Shown in pieces: positions 16,694 to 25,513 of a stretch of DNA of 64,000 nucleotides. Source of the DNA: Devosia ureilytica (GTDB lineage: Bacteria; Pseudomonadota; Alphaproteobacteria; Rhizobiales; Devosiaceae); the NCBI RefSeq assembly GCF_024273195.1, contig NZ_JAMZCU010000004.1, positions 186,001 through 250,000 of the forward strand. The letters are read 5' to 3'. The stretch's first letter is position 1, and each line of letters starts with the position of its first letter. The position numbers and the translations under genes were made by a program. Below the pieces are notes generated by a model. That model saw only the letters and a list, made by a program, of their open reading frames with translations, had not been told where the DNA came from and did not search any database.

Positions 16694-19138
16694 ATGGAAA
16701 AACTGGTCGTCATTGGTGCTGGCATGGCTTCTGGCCGCGCCCTTGAGCACATCTTCGAAGAAGCCCCGGGCCGGTTCGATGTCACCCTGTTCGGCGCCGA
16801 ACCGCGCGGCAATTACAACCGCCTGATGCTCTCCCCGGTTCTGGCCGGCGAGAAGGAATATGAGCAGATCATCACCCATGATGCCGCCTGGTATCAGGAG
16901 CATGGCGTTCATACCCGCTTTGGCGAAACCGTCACCGGCATCGACCGGCAGCGCAAGGTGGTCATCTCCAAGACCGGCGAGACCCCCTATGACAAGCTGA
17001 TCATCGCCACCGGCTCGGCGCCCTTCATCATTCCCCTGCCCGGCAAGGACCTGCCCGGCGTGATGGCCTTCCGCGATCTCGATGACGTCAACCGCATGGT
17101 CGATGTCTCGAAGCGCCCCGGCGCCAAGGCGGTGGTGATCGGCGGGGGCCTGCTCGGCCTTGAAGCCGCCGCCGCCCTCAATGCCCGTGGCATGGAAGTG
17201 GTGGTGCTGCACCTGATGGGCCATGTGATGGAGCGCCAACTCGATCCGGCCGCCGGCTTCCTTTTGCAGCGCGATCTCGAAGCGCGCGGCATCAAGGTCC
17301 ACTGCAAGGCCCAGACCAAGGCCATTCTCGGTGAAGACCGGGTCGAAGCCGTGGCCCTCGAAGACGGCACAGTCTATGGCGCCGATATCGTCGTCATGGC
17401 CGTTGGCATCCGTCCAGAGACGCGCATTGCCGTGGACGCAGGCGTCCATGTGGAACGCGGCATCGTCGTCAACGACCAGATGGTCACCTCCGACCCGGAC
17501 GTACTGGCCCTGGGCGAATGCGTCGAGCACGAAAAGACCGTCTACGGCCTCGTCGCCCCGCTCTATGACCAGGCCAAGATCCTGGCCAAGACACTGGCCA
17601 AGGTCGATGCGGCCTTCCGCCCGGTGCAGACCGCGACCCAGCTCAAGGTCACCGGGGTTTCGGTCTATTCGGCCGGCGATTTCGCCGATGCTGAAGACCG
17701 CGAAGAAATCGTGCTGCGCGATGCCACTTCGGGCATCTACAAGCGCCTCGTGCTCAAGCAGGACCGGGTCATCGGCGCCGTGCTCTACGGCGAGACCGCT
17801 GACGGCCCGTGGTTCTTCGACATGATCCGCAAGGGCACCGATACACGCGACATGCGTGATACCCTGATCTTTGGTCAGGCCTACCAGGGGGGCGCCGCAC
17901 TGGACCCTATGGCGGCCGTTGCAGCCTTGCCGGATGATGCAGAAATCTGCGGCTGCAACGGTGTCTGTAAATCCACGATCACCGGCACGATCGTGGCCAA
18001 GGGCCTCACCGATCTTGATGGCGTGCGCGCCCACACCAAGGCTTCGGCCTCGTGTGGTTCGTGCACCCATTTGGTCGAAAAACTCATGGCCATCACCCTT
18101 GGCGACAGCTACAACCCGGCCGCCGTCAAGCCGATGTGCCCCTGTACCGAGCATGATCACGGCACCGTTCGCCGGCTGATTGTCGCCAAGGGCCTCAAGT
18201 CCATTCCCGAAGTCATGCAGGAGCTGGAGTGGAAGACCTCCTGCGGCTGCGCCAAGTGCCGCCCGGCCCTGAACTACTACCTCGTTTCCGAATGGCCCGG
18301 TGAATACGAGGACGACAACCAGTCCCGCTTCATCAATGAGCGCGTCCACGCCAATATCCAGAAGGATGGCACCTATTCCGTCGTGCCGCGCATGTGGGGC
18401 GGGATGACCAATCCCAAGGAACTGCGTGCCATTGCCGATGTGGCGGACAAGTTCGCCATTCCCGCCGTCAAGGTCACCGGCGGCCAGCGCATCGACCTTC
18501 TCGGCGTCAAGAAGGAAGACCTGCCCGCCGTCTGGGCCGATCTCAATGCTGCCGGCATGGTGTCGGGCGCCGCCTATGCCAAGGGTCTGCGCACGGTCAA
18601 GACCTGCGTCGGCTCGGACTGGTGCCGCTTCGGTACCCAGGACTCCACCGGCCTTGGCATCAGGCTCGAAAAGTTCATGTGGGGTGCCTGGACCCCGGCC
18701 AAGGTCAAGCTCGCCGTTTCCGGCTGCCCGCGCAATTGCGCTGAAGCCACCTGCAAGGACATCGGCGTGATCTGCGTGGATTCCGGCTACGACATCCACT
18801 TTGCCGGGGCCGCCGGCCTCGACATCAAGGGCACCGAACTGCTGGGCCACGCCAACAGTGAGGATGAGGCCGAAGAGATCATCATCGCCCTCACCCAGCT
18901 CTATCGCGAGCAGGGTCATTACCTCGAGCGCATCTACAAATGGGCCAAGCGCGTCGGCATCGACAGCATCAAGGCAGCGATCATCGACGATCTTGAGAAG
19001 CGCAAATACTACGCCGCGCGCTTCACCTATTCCCAGCAGTTCGCGCAGGTCGATCCCTGGGAAGAACGCGTCAACGGCAAGGATGCCCATGAGTTTGCCG
19101 CCATGGCCGAGTTCGGGCTTCCGGTGGCAGCGGAGTGA
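16694..19138 (+). CDS. nirB: Assimilatory nitrite reductase, large subunit
   Basis: This 814-residue cytosolic NAD(P)H-nitrite reductase reduces nitrite to ammonium. It has an N-terminal FAD/NAD(P)H reductase (VVIGAGMASGRALEHI, later AVVIGGGLLGLEAAAAL), a BFD-like [2Fe-2S] region (CGCNGVCKSTITGTI and ASCGSCTHLVEKL near residue 420), then the ferredoxin-like and siroheme/[4Fe-4S] domains with TCVGSDWCRFG and SGCPRNCAEATCKD. Length and order are standard. ATG 16694 follows a GGAG site; the frame is open upstream through the terminator but has no better start. It forms an operon with nirD and nirC, under its own leader. Confidence 0.96.
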   Translation: MEKLVVIGAGMASGRALEHIFEEAPGRFDVTLFGAEPRGNYNRLMLSPVLAGEKEYEQIITHDAAWYQEHGVHTRFGETVTGIDRQRKVVISKTGETPYDKLIIATGSAPFIIPLPGKDLPGVMAFRDLDDVNRMVDVSKRPGAKAVVIGGGLLGLEAAAALNARGMEVVVLHLMGHVMERQLDPAAGFLLQRDLEARGIKVHCKAQTKAILGEDRVEAVALEDGTVYGADIVVMAVGIRPETRIAVDAGVHVERGIVVNDQMVTSDPDVLALGECVEHEKTVYGLVAPLYDQAKILAKTLAKVDAAFRPVQTATQLKVTGVSVYSAGDFADAEDREEIVLRDATSGIYKRLVLKQDRVIGAVLYGETADGPWFFDMIRKGTDTRDMRDTLIFGQAYQGGAALDPMAAVAALPDDAEICGCNGVCKSTITGTIVAKGLTDLDGVRAHTKASASCGSCTHLVEKLMAITLGDSYNPAAVKPMCPCTEHDHGTVRRLIVAKGLKSIPEVMQELEWKTSCGCAKCRPALNYYLVSEWPGEYEDDNQSRFINERVHANIQKDGTYSVVPRMWGGMTNPKELRAIADVADKFAIPAVKVTGGQRIDLLGVKKEDLPAVWADLNAAGMVSGAAYAKGLRTVKTCVGSDWCRFGTQDSTGLGIRLEKFMWGAWTPAKVKLAVSGCPRNCAEATCKDIGVICVDSGYDIHFAGAAGLDIKGTELLGHANSEDEAEEIIIALTQLYREQGHYLERIYKWAKRVGIDSIKAAIIDDLEKRKYYAARFTYSQQFAQVDPWEERVNGKDAHEFAAMAEFGLPVAAE

Positions 19139-19181
19139 GGATGATGCACTCGCAATCCCCCTCGCATGTGGAGATCAAGAA

Positions 19182-19517
19182 ATGAACGAATGGATCGAAC
19201 TCGGCAATCTCACAGCCATCCCGGTTCGCGGCGCCCGCTGCGTCAACACGCCCACGGGCAAGATCGCGGTTTTCCGCACGGCGGAAAACCAGGTCTTCGC
19301 CATCGAAAACCGCTGCCCACACAAAGGCGGCCCGCTTTCGGAAGGCATCGTCCACGGCAGCTCGGTGACCTGTCCGCTGCACAACTGGGTCTTTGACCTT
19401 CAGACCGGCGAGGCCCAGGGCGCCGACGAAGGCTCGGTACGCACCTACCCCATCAGGGTCGAGAACGGGCTCATCTACATCGCTCCCGACATCCTCCTGC
19501 AGGTGGCGGCCGAGTAG
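19182..19517 (+). CDS. nirD: Nitrite reductase, small subunit (Rieske-type)
   Basis: This 111-residue small subunit of NirBD has a Rieske fold. Both ligand pairs are present, RCPHKGGPL and TCPLHNWVF, so a [2Fe-2S] cluster is expected; some enterobacterial NirD proteins have lost these ligands. The start at 19182 follows GTGGAGATCAAGA. The 43-base gap after nirB holds an ATGATG followed by 12 more codons ending in TGA across the nirD start, a possible coupling micro-ORF. Confidence 0.94.
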   Translation: MNEWIELGNLTAIPVRGARCVNTPTGKIAVFRTAENQVFAIENRCPHKGGPLSEGIVHGSSVTCPLHNWVFDLQTGEAQGADEGSVRTYPIRVENGLIYIAPDILLQVAAE

Positions 19518-19557
19518 GCCGCCACTACCCCCTCCCCCAAAACCGGAGACTGATCCC

Positions 19558-20409
19558 ATGTCTTACGTAGCCCCCAAGGAACTTGCCGCCAAAATGATCG
19601 AGGCGGGTGAATCCAAGGTCTTCATGTCCACCAAGGACACCTTGATCCGCGCCTATATGGCCGGCGCCATCCTGGCGCTTGCCGCAGCCTTTGCGGTGAC
19701 AATTACCGTCAATACCGGCCAGCCGCTGATCGGCGCCCTGCTCTTCCCGGTCGGCTTCTGCCTGCTCTACCTCATGGGCTTCGACCTGCTGACGGGCGTC
19801 TTCACCCTCGCCCCGCTGGCCCTGATCGCCAAGCGCCCCGGCGTGACCTTGGGTGGCGTGTTGCGCAATTGGGGCCTGGTCTTTGTCGGCAATTTTGCTG
19901 GCGCCCTGACCACGGCAGTCTTCATGGCCATCATCTTCACCATGGGCTTCTCACATGCCCCCGATGCGGTTGGCGAAAAGATCGGCCATATCGGCGAGGC
20001 GCGCACGCTCGGCTACGCCGCCGCTGGTTTCTCAGGCATGCTGACCCTCTTCATCCGCGCCGTGATGTGCAACTGGATGGTCTCGACTGGCGTGGTTGCC
20101 GCCATGATGTCCACCACCGTGTCGGGCAAAGTCATCGGCATGTGGATGCCGATCCTGGTCTTCTTCTACCTCGGCTTCGAGCACTCCATCGTCAACATGT
20201 ACCTCTTCCCCTCGGGCATCATGCTGGGCGGCCAGTTCACCTGGGGCGACTACCTGCTGTGGAACGAAATCCCCACCGTGCTCGGCAATCTCGTCGGCGG
20301 TCTGACCTTTGTGGGCGGCATGATCTACGCCACCCACTACCGCACTTCGCCCAGCCGTGCGCCGGCAACCAAGGGCGCCGGGTCGGTTACGCTCAAGCCC
20401 GCAGAATAA
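19558..20409 (+). CDS. nirC: Nitrite/formate-family channel
   Basis: This 283-residue inner-membrane protein of the formate-nitrite transporter family has six hydrophobic helices. The FNT motifs visible are the first-half MGFDLLTGVFTLAP and the second-half VMCNWMVSTGVVAA and GFEHSIVNMYLFPSG, the latter with the conserved His and Asn of the pore. It is expected to import nitrite, or export excess, for NirBD. ATG 19558 follows ACCGGAGAC. A strong hairpin follows the stop. Confidence 0.93.
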   Translation: MSYVAPKELAAKMIEAGESKVFMSTKDTLIRAYMAGAILALAAAFAVTITVNTGQPLIGALLFPVGFCLLYLMGFDLLTGVFTLAPLALIAKRPGVTLGGVLRNWGLVFVGNFAGALTTAVFMAIIFTMGFSHAPDAVGEKIGHIGEARTLGYAAAGFSGMLTLFIRAVMCNWMVSTGVVAAMMSTTVSGKVIGMWMPILVFFYLGFEHSIVNMYLFPSGIMLGGQFTWGDYLLWNEIPTVLGNLVGGLTFVGGMIYATHYRTSPSRAPATKGAGSVTLKPAE

Positions 20410-20417
20410 GACAGAAA

Positions 20418-20445
20418 GGCCCCGCCCTTTGGCGGGGCCACGCTT
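20418..20445 (+). terminator. Hairpin after nirC
   Basis: The nine-base stem GGCCCCGCC/GGCGGGGCC with loop CTTT is followed by ACGCTTTT. It is strong but has a broken T-tract. It may end nirBDC transcripts only partly, since cynS starts 25 bases later. Confidence 0.65.
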
Positions 20446-20469
20446 TTCCCTGCCGGACGGAGAGATTGA

Positions 20470-20919
20470 ATGACGGATATGACCCGTGAAGACGTGACTG
20501 CCATGATCCTGACCGCCAAGCGCCAGGCTGGTCTCACCTGGGAAGGCATTGCCGAGGCAATCGGCATGTCGCCCGTTTGGACCCATTCGGCCGCCATGGG
20601 CATGAACGCCATGCCCAGCGACAAGGCCGAGGCACTGACCGCGCACCTGGCTTTGCCGCAGGAAGCCGCCCTGGTGCTGCAGGAAAGTCCGACCAAGGTC
20701 TGGACGCAGGCGGTGCCGACCGATCCCTGCATCTACCGGCTTTATGAGATCGTGGGCGTCTACGGACCGACCATCAAGGCGCTGATCCACGAGAAATTCG
20801 GGGATGGCATCATGTCGGCAATCGACTTCGACATGCAGATCAGCCGCGTCGAAAATCCCAAGGGGGATCGGGTCAAAATAGAAATGTCGGGCAAGTATCT
20901 GTCCTATAACGCCTGGTAG
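20470..20919 (+). CDS. cynS: Cyanate hydratase (cyanase)
   Basis: This 149-residue enzyme converts cyanate and bicarbonate to ammonia and CO2, giving a further ammonium source. The catalytic triad is conserved at Arg90, Glu93 (YRLYEIVG) and Ser116 (IMSAIDFD), offset by six from E. coli Arg96, Glu99 and Ser122. The N-terminal helical domain and the C-terminal ISRVENPKGDRVKI are typical. No carbonic anhydrase (cynT) lies nearby. ATG 20470 is preceded by GGAGAG. It is placed between nirC and the phosphatase/kinase gene. Confidence 0.95.
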   Translation: MTDMTREDVTAMILTAKRQAGLTWEGIAEAIGMSPVWTHSAAMGMNAMPSDKAEALTAHLALPQEAALVLQESPTKVWTQAVPTDPCIYRLYEIVGVYGPTIKALIHEKFGDGIMSAIDFDMQISRVENPKGDRVKIEMSGKYLSYNAW

Positions 20920-20968
20920 TCCCCTCTCCTCGCCGATCCCTGCGCGGCGCCGTATTGAGATCAACGTC

Positions 20969-22687
20969 ATGCTCGACAGGCCCGCCCAAACCCAGCTCAG
21001 CGTCACCATCGGCCAATATTCATCGGCTGGCCGCAAACCGCAGAACCAGGATTTTCACGGCGCCCTCGCCCCCGAGGGCGCTGCCTTGCTGCACAAGGGC
21101 ATAGCGCTTGCCATTGCCGACGGGATTTCACCCAGCCCTGTCAGCCACATCGCTGCCGAAACGGCGGTGAAAAGCTTCCTCACCGACTATTACTGCACCT
21201 CGGAAGCCTGGGCGGTGAAGACGGCGGCCAGCCGCGTTATCGGCGCCACCAATGCCTGGCTGGCGGCCCAGGGCGCGGCCATCGAAAACCGTGACCATGC
21301 CTATGTCACGACCTTTTCCGCTCTCGTGCTCAAGGCCCAGACGGCCCATCTCTTCCACATTGGCGACAGCCGGATCAGCCGACTTGCCGGCGACAGTCTG
21401 GAACCCCTGACGCAGGACCATCGCGCCATCATTGCAGGCGGCCAGGGCTATCTCATCCGCGCGCTTGGGCTCGAACCCTCGATCGAAATCGACTATCGCA
21501 GCCTTGCCCTGGCACAGGGCGACACCTTTGTGCTGACCACCGATGGCGTGCATGGCGCGCTTTCCGCGCGTGACATCGTCTCGCATATTGCCCGCGAAAC
21601 AGATCTCGACCTGGCCGCTCGCAACATCGTCGCGTCGGCCCTTGCCGCTGGCAGCGACGACAATCTGACCATCCAGATCCTGCGGGTGGATGCGCTGCCT
21701 GAGCTGACCGAGCAGAGCGATCTCGGCGACGGTCCGCTCCTGCCGCCTGCGCCGCTGCCCATGCTGCCGGCCATGCTCGACGGCTACCGCATCCAGCGCG
21801 AGTTGCACGCATCAAGCCGCAGTCACGTCTATCTGGCAACGGAGGTGGAATCGGGGCGGCGCGTCGCCATCAAATTCCCGTCCGTGGACCTCAAGGAAAG
21901 CGAAGCCTATCTGCGCCGCTTTGCTGCCGAGGAATGGATCGCGCGGCGCATCCACTCGCCGCATGTCCTGGCCGCCGTTCCGCCCCCCGTCGGGCGCAAG
22001 ACCCTCTATACAGTCACCGAATATCTCGACGGCCAGACGCTGCGGCAGTGGATGGAAGACCATCCCACCCCGTCACTTGAAACGGTGCGCGATCTTGTCG
22101 AGCAGATTGGCGCAGGGCTGCTGGCCTTCCATCGCAAGGACATGATCCATCAGGATCTGCGGCCCGAAAACGTGATGATCGACCCCGACGGCACGGCCCG
22201 GATCATCGACTTCGGCGCAGTCCGGGTTGCAGGCGTGGTGGAGGCCATGCCGCAGACCGATAGCGACGACATTCTGGGCACGCATCAATATGCTGCGCCC
22301 GAATATTTTGCCGGCCAGCGCGGCACCGAACAATCCGATCTCTATTCGCTCGGCGCCATAGCCTACGAGCTGTTGACGGGCGAACTGCCTTATGGCGCCG
22401 CCGTCGCCCAAGGCAGGCGTCTCACCTATCGGCCAAGCTTTGCCAAGCGACGCGACATCCCCGCCTGGGCTGACAGCGCCGTGCACAAGGCCGTGAATCC
22501 AGACCCGGCCCGGCGCTATACGGCGATCAGCGAATTTCTATACGACCTGCGCCATCCCAACCCGACCCTGCCCAGCCTCGACCACCTGCCGCTGGCGCAG
22601 CGCAATCCCGTTCGCTTCTGGCAATCGGTGAGCGCAATTCTGCTCGTGATCTGTGTGGGCCTCGCCTGGTTGCTGCTGCGCGCTTAA
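20969..22687 (+). CDS. Fused PP2C phosphatase and Ser/Thr protein kinase
   Basis: This 572-residue bifunctional signalling protein has an N-terminal PP2C-type phosphatase (about 5-240; ADGISPSPVSHIAAETAV, IGDSRISRL, LTTDGVHG, SDDNLTIQ) and a Hanks-type kinase (about 270-540). The kinase has VAIKFPSVDL (Lys), IIDFGAV (DFG), YAAPEYF (APE) and a catalytic loop reading HQDLRPEN, in which the usual HRD arginine is Gln and the usual DxKPEN lysine is Arg. A single C-terminal membrane helix (AILLVICVGLAWLLL) anchors it. Such fusions recur beside nitrite/nitrate genes in proteobacteria, but no substrate is established. The ribosome site is weak. Confidence 0.88.
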   Translation: MLDRPAQTQLSVTIGQYSSAGRKPQNQDFHGALAPEGAALLHKGIALAIADGISPSPVSHIAAETAVKSFLTDYYCTSEAWAVKTAASRVIGATNAWLAAQGAAIENRDHAYVTTFSALVLKAQTAHLFHIGDSRISRLAGDSLEPLTQDHRAIIAGGQGYLIRALGLEPSIEIDYRSLALAQGDTFVLTTDGVHGALSARDIVSHIARETDLDLAARNIVASALAAGSDDNLTIQILRVDALPELTEQSDLGDGPLLPPAPLPMLPAMLDGYRIQRELHASSRSHVYLATEVESGRRVAIKFPSVDLKESEAYLRRFAAEEWIARRIHSPHVLAAVPPPVGRKTLYTVTEYLDGQTLRQWMEDHPTPSLETVRDLVEQIGAGLLAFHRKDMIHQDLRPENVMIDPDGTARIIDFGAVRVAGVVEAMPQTDSDDILGTHQYAAPEYFAGQRGTEQSDLYSLGAIAYELLTGELPYGAAVAQGRRLTYRPSFAKRRDIPAWADSAVHKAVNPDPARRYTAISEFLYDLRHPNPTLPSLDHLPLAQRNPVRFWQSVSAILLVICVGLAWLLLRA

Positions 22688-22693
22688 GCCATT

Positions 22694-22710
22694 TGCACAT
22701 AAAATGTGCA
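22694..22710. promoter_or_regulatory. NtrC-type palindrome before nasA
   Basis: TGCACAT-AAA-ATGTGCA is a perfect seven-base inverted repeat. It fits TGCAC-N7-GTGCA, the NtrC (NRI) enhancer consensus. It begins seven bases after the preceding stop codon and lies about 70 bases upstream of the leader hairpins. Confidence 0.7.
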
Positions 22711-22764
22711 CATTGGTTTATCGCTTCGTTTTTGCGCATTTTCCTTTGCGTAAGGCACACGAAC

Positions 22765-22865
22765 ACGCTAGTCTCAAGCGTCGTCCAGTGGTGGGCGATT
22801 TCATCGGCAAAGCCGCCAATCCGGACTGACCGCAACAGCGCGTCACTCCCGATTGGCGGCTTTTT
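22765..22865 (+). ncRNA. nasA leader RNA: ANTAR-type hairpins and terminator
   Basis: Hairpin 1 is ACGCT/AGCGT (22765-22769, 22777-22781) with a seven-base loop AGTCTCA. Hairpin 2 is TCGTCC/GGGCGA (22781-22798) with hexaloop AGTGGT, which keeps A1 and G4. The terminator is the ten-base stem GCCGCCAATC/GATTGGCGGC (22812-22821, 22851-22860), followed by TTTTT. The AGCCGCCAA 5' arm is nearly the same as in the nrtA leader. Confidence 0.78.
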
Positions 22866-22879
22866 CATTTGGACCACTT

Positions 22880-25513
22880 ATGACGCAACCTCTGGTAACG
22901 AGCACTGTAAAGACCACCTGCCCCTATTGCGGGGTCGGGTGCGGCGTGCTCGCGACGCCTCAGGCAGACGGCAGCGTCACCATTGCCGGCGACCCGGACC
23001 ATCCGGCAAACTTCGGTCGCCTCTGCTCGAAGGGCTCGGCCCTGGGCGAAACCCTCTCACTCGAAGGTCGGTTGCTGCATCCCGAAATCAACGACGAGCG
23101 CGCCAGCTGGGACGATGCACTCGATCTGGTGGCATCGCGTTTTCAGGCTGCCATTGCCGAACACGGCCCGCAATCGGTGGCCATCTATGGCTCGGGCCAG
23201 CTGCTCACAGAGGACTATTACGTCGCCAACAAACTGATGAAAGGCTTTATCGGCGCGGCCAATATCGACACCAATTCACGGCTTTGCATGGCCTCTTCCG
23301 TGGCCGGCCACAAGCGCGCCTTCGGCTCCGACACCGTTCCAGGCAATTATGAGGACCTTGAACAGGCCGATCTTATCGTGCTGGTCGGGTCGAACCTGGG
23401 CTGGTGTCATCCTGTGCTCTATCAGCGCATTGTTGCGGCCCGCACGGCGCGCCCCGACCTCAAGGTCGTGTTGATCGACCCGCGCCGCACCGTTTCGGCC
23501 GATATCGCCGAATTGCATCTTCCCGTCGCGCCCGATGGCGACAGCGCGCTGTTCGTGGGCCTCCTCGCCCATCTCGACCACCTGGGCGTCACCAATAGCG
23601 ACTATATCTCAGCCTATACCAAGGGCTTTGAGGCGACGCTGCTGGCTGCCGAGGACTGGGATATTGCCCGGGTTGCCGAGGCAACTGGCCTGTCACCGCT
23701 CTCGATCACCCGCTTCTACGACCTCTTCGCGCGCACTGCCAAGGTGGTGACGGTCTATTCGCAAGGGGTCAACCAGTCCGCTGCCGGCACGGACAAGGTC
23801 AATGCCATCATCAATTGCCACCTCGCCACCGGGCGCATCGGCAAGCCGGGCATGGGGCCGTTTTCGGTCACCGGCCAGCCCAATGCCATGGGCGGGCGCG
23901 AGGTCGGCGGGCTGGCCAATATGCTGGCCGCCCATATGGATTTTGCGCCTGAGACCGTTGACCGCGTCTCGCGGTTCTGGGGTTCGGACAGGGTTGCCGA
24001 GGCGCCGGGACTCAAGGCCGTGGACCTGTTCGCGGCCATGGGTCGCGGCGAGATCAAGGCGGTCTGGATCATGGCCACCAATCCGGTGGATTCCATGCCC
24101 GAGGCCGACGCGGTGCGCGACGCCCTCAAGGCCTGTCCCTTTGTTGTGGTCTCGGACATGAACCGGGCCACCGACACCATGGACCTTGCCCATGTGCGCC
24201 TGCCCGCCGCCGGCTGGGGCGAAAAGGACGGCACGGTCACCAATTCCGAGCGCCGCATTTCGCGTCAGCGCCCCTTCCTGGCCTTGCCCGGCGAGGCGCG
24301 CCCCGACTGGTGGATCATAAAGGAAGTGGCCCGGCGCCTGGGCCACGCCAAGGCCTTCGGCTATTTCAGCCCTGGCCAGATCTTTGCCGAGCATGTCGCG
24401 CTGTCCGCCTTCGAGAATGACGGCAACCGCGATTTCGACCTCTCGGGGCTGGGTGGCGCCGACTACGAAACCATGCCGCCGGTGCAATGGCCGGTCCGCT
24501 CCAAGCCCATTGCCCGCATGTTTGGCGACGGCCGCTATTTCACGCCCGATGGCAAGGCCCGGTTCCTGCCCATCCAGCCGCCGCCGCCCTTCGCCCCGGC
24601 GCCGGGCAGTTTCGTGCTCAATACCGGCCGCGTGCGCGATCATTGGCACACCATGACCCGCACCGGCAAAGCGGCGCGCCTTTCGGCCCACATGGCCGAG
24701 CCCTTTGTCGAAATCCACCCGGCCGACGCCAATGCTCTGGGCATTCGGCGCGCCAATCTGGTGCGGCTTTCCAATCGCCACGGCTCGGCCCTGGTGCGGG
24801 CGCTGGTCACTGACCGACAGCAGCGCGGCCAGTTGTTCGTGCCCATGCACTGGACCGACCAGTTCGCTTCCAATGGTCGAATTGATGCGCTGGTGACCAG
24901 CAAGGTCGACCCGGTCTCCAACCAGCCGGCCCTCAAGATGGCGCTGGTTCATGCCGAACCGGTCGGTGTGCGGCTCTTCGGTTTTTTGGTGAGCGCAAAC
25001 AAACCAAACCTGGCCGTGGATTATTGGGCACTCGCCCCGGCGGCCAAGGGCTGGCGCGCCGAATTGGCCATGGTTGAGGAACCCGCCAATTGGGAAGACT
25101 TCCTCGCCGCCACCTTCGGCACCAGGGCCGCGTTCCAGTCCATCCGCGACGAGCGCTCCGGCCGCCGAGCCTTTGTGTTGATCGAGGACGGCCAACTCAT
25201 CGCCGCGCTTTATACCGCGCCCGATCCGGTCCTTGTCTCGCGCCAATGGGCAGTCGACCTGCTGGGCGAAACCGATCTGAGCGCCTCCGAAGTTCTGGCC
25301 GGCCGCCCCGGCGCCGACCGACCCGATGGCGGGGCCATTGTCTGCTCCTGCATGGGCGTGGGCATCAATACCATTACCGAAGCCGTGACCCGCCATGGCT
25401 GCACCACCGTCGAAGCCGTCGGCGCGCTGACCCGTGCCGGCACCAATTGCGGCTCCTGCCGCGCCGAAATCAGGGGGATTGTCGATGCAAACCGTCTCAT
25501 CGCCGCGGAATAA
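22880..25513 (+). CDS. nasA: Assimilatory nitrate reductase, catalytic subunit
   Basis: This 877-residue cytosolic molybdopterin enzyme reduces nitrate to nitrite. Cys14, Cys17 and Cys21 (TCPYCGVGCGV) plus the Cys of RLCSKGSAL bind the N-terminal [4Fe-4S] cluster. The bis-MGD domains follow, with CMASSVAGHKRAFG, VTGQPNAMGGREVGGLANM and the C-terminal GRVRDHWHTMTRTGKA. The last 60 residues form a BFD-like [2Fe-2S] domain (VCSCMGVGINT...GTNCGSCRAEIRG) as in NasA of Klebsiella. No NADH-dependent partner (NasB/NasC type) or ferredoxin gene lies beside it. ATG 22880 is 14 bases after the terminator T-run. The upstream open frame would start inside the stem. Confidence 0.95.
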   Translation: MTQPLVTSTVKTTCPYCGVGCGVLATPQADGSVTIAGDPDHPANFGRLCSKGSALGETLSLEGRLLHPEINDERASWDDALDLVASRFQAAIAEHGPQSVAIYGSGQLLTEDYYVANKLMKGFIGAANIDTNSRLCMASSVAGHKRAFGSDTVPGNYEDLEQADLIVLVGSNLGWCHPVLYQRIVAARTARPDLKVVLIDPRRTVSADIAELHLPVAPDGDSALFVGLLAHLDHLGVTNSDYISAYTKGFEATLLAAEDWDIARVAEATGLSPLSITRFYDLFARTAKVVTVYSQGVNQSAAGTDKVNAIINCHLATGRIGKPGMGPFSVTGQPNAMGGREVGGLANMLAAHMDFAPETVDRVSRFWGSDRVAEAPGLKAVDLFAAMGRGEIKAVWIMATNPVDSMPEADAVRDALKACPFVVVSDMNRATDTMDLAHVRLPAAGWGEKDGTVTNSERRISRQRPFLALPGEARPDWWIIKEVARRLGHAKAFGYFSPGQIFAEHVALSAFENDGNRDFDLSGLGGADYETMPPVQWPVRSKPIARMFGDGRYFTPDGKARFLPIQPPPPFAPAPGSFVLNTGRVRDHWHTMTRTGKAARLSAHMAEPFVEIHPADANALGIRRANLVRLSNRHGSALVRALVTDRQQRGQLFVPMHWTDQFASNGRIDALVTSKVDPVSNQPALKMALVHAEPVGVRLFGFLVSANKPNLAVDYWALAPAAKGWRAELAMVEEPANWEDFLAATFGTRAAFQSIRDERSGRRAFVLIEDGQLIAALYTAPDPVLVSRQWAVDLLGETDLSASEVLAGRPGADRPDGGAIVCSCMGVGINTITEAVTRHGCTTVEAVGALTRAGTNCGSCRAEIRGIVDANRLIAAE

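Noticed and set aside
16637..19090. 817-residue open frame on the minus strand opposite nirB
   Set aside because: It is an antisense shadow produced by high GC and third-position bias. The plus-strand product is unmistakable NirB, and the antisense product has no recognisable family.
22754..22768. AGGCACACGAACACGC as a sigma-54 promoter for nasA
   Set aside because: GG and GC are thirteen rather than twelve bases apart and the GC lies inside the first leader hairpin, so it is not equivalent to the promoters of the sister leaders.
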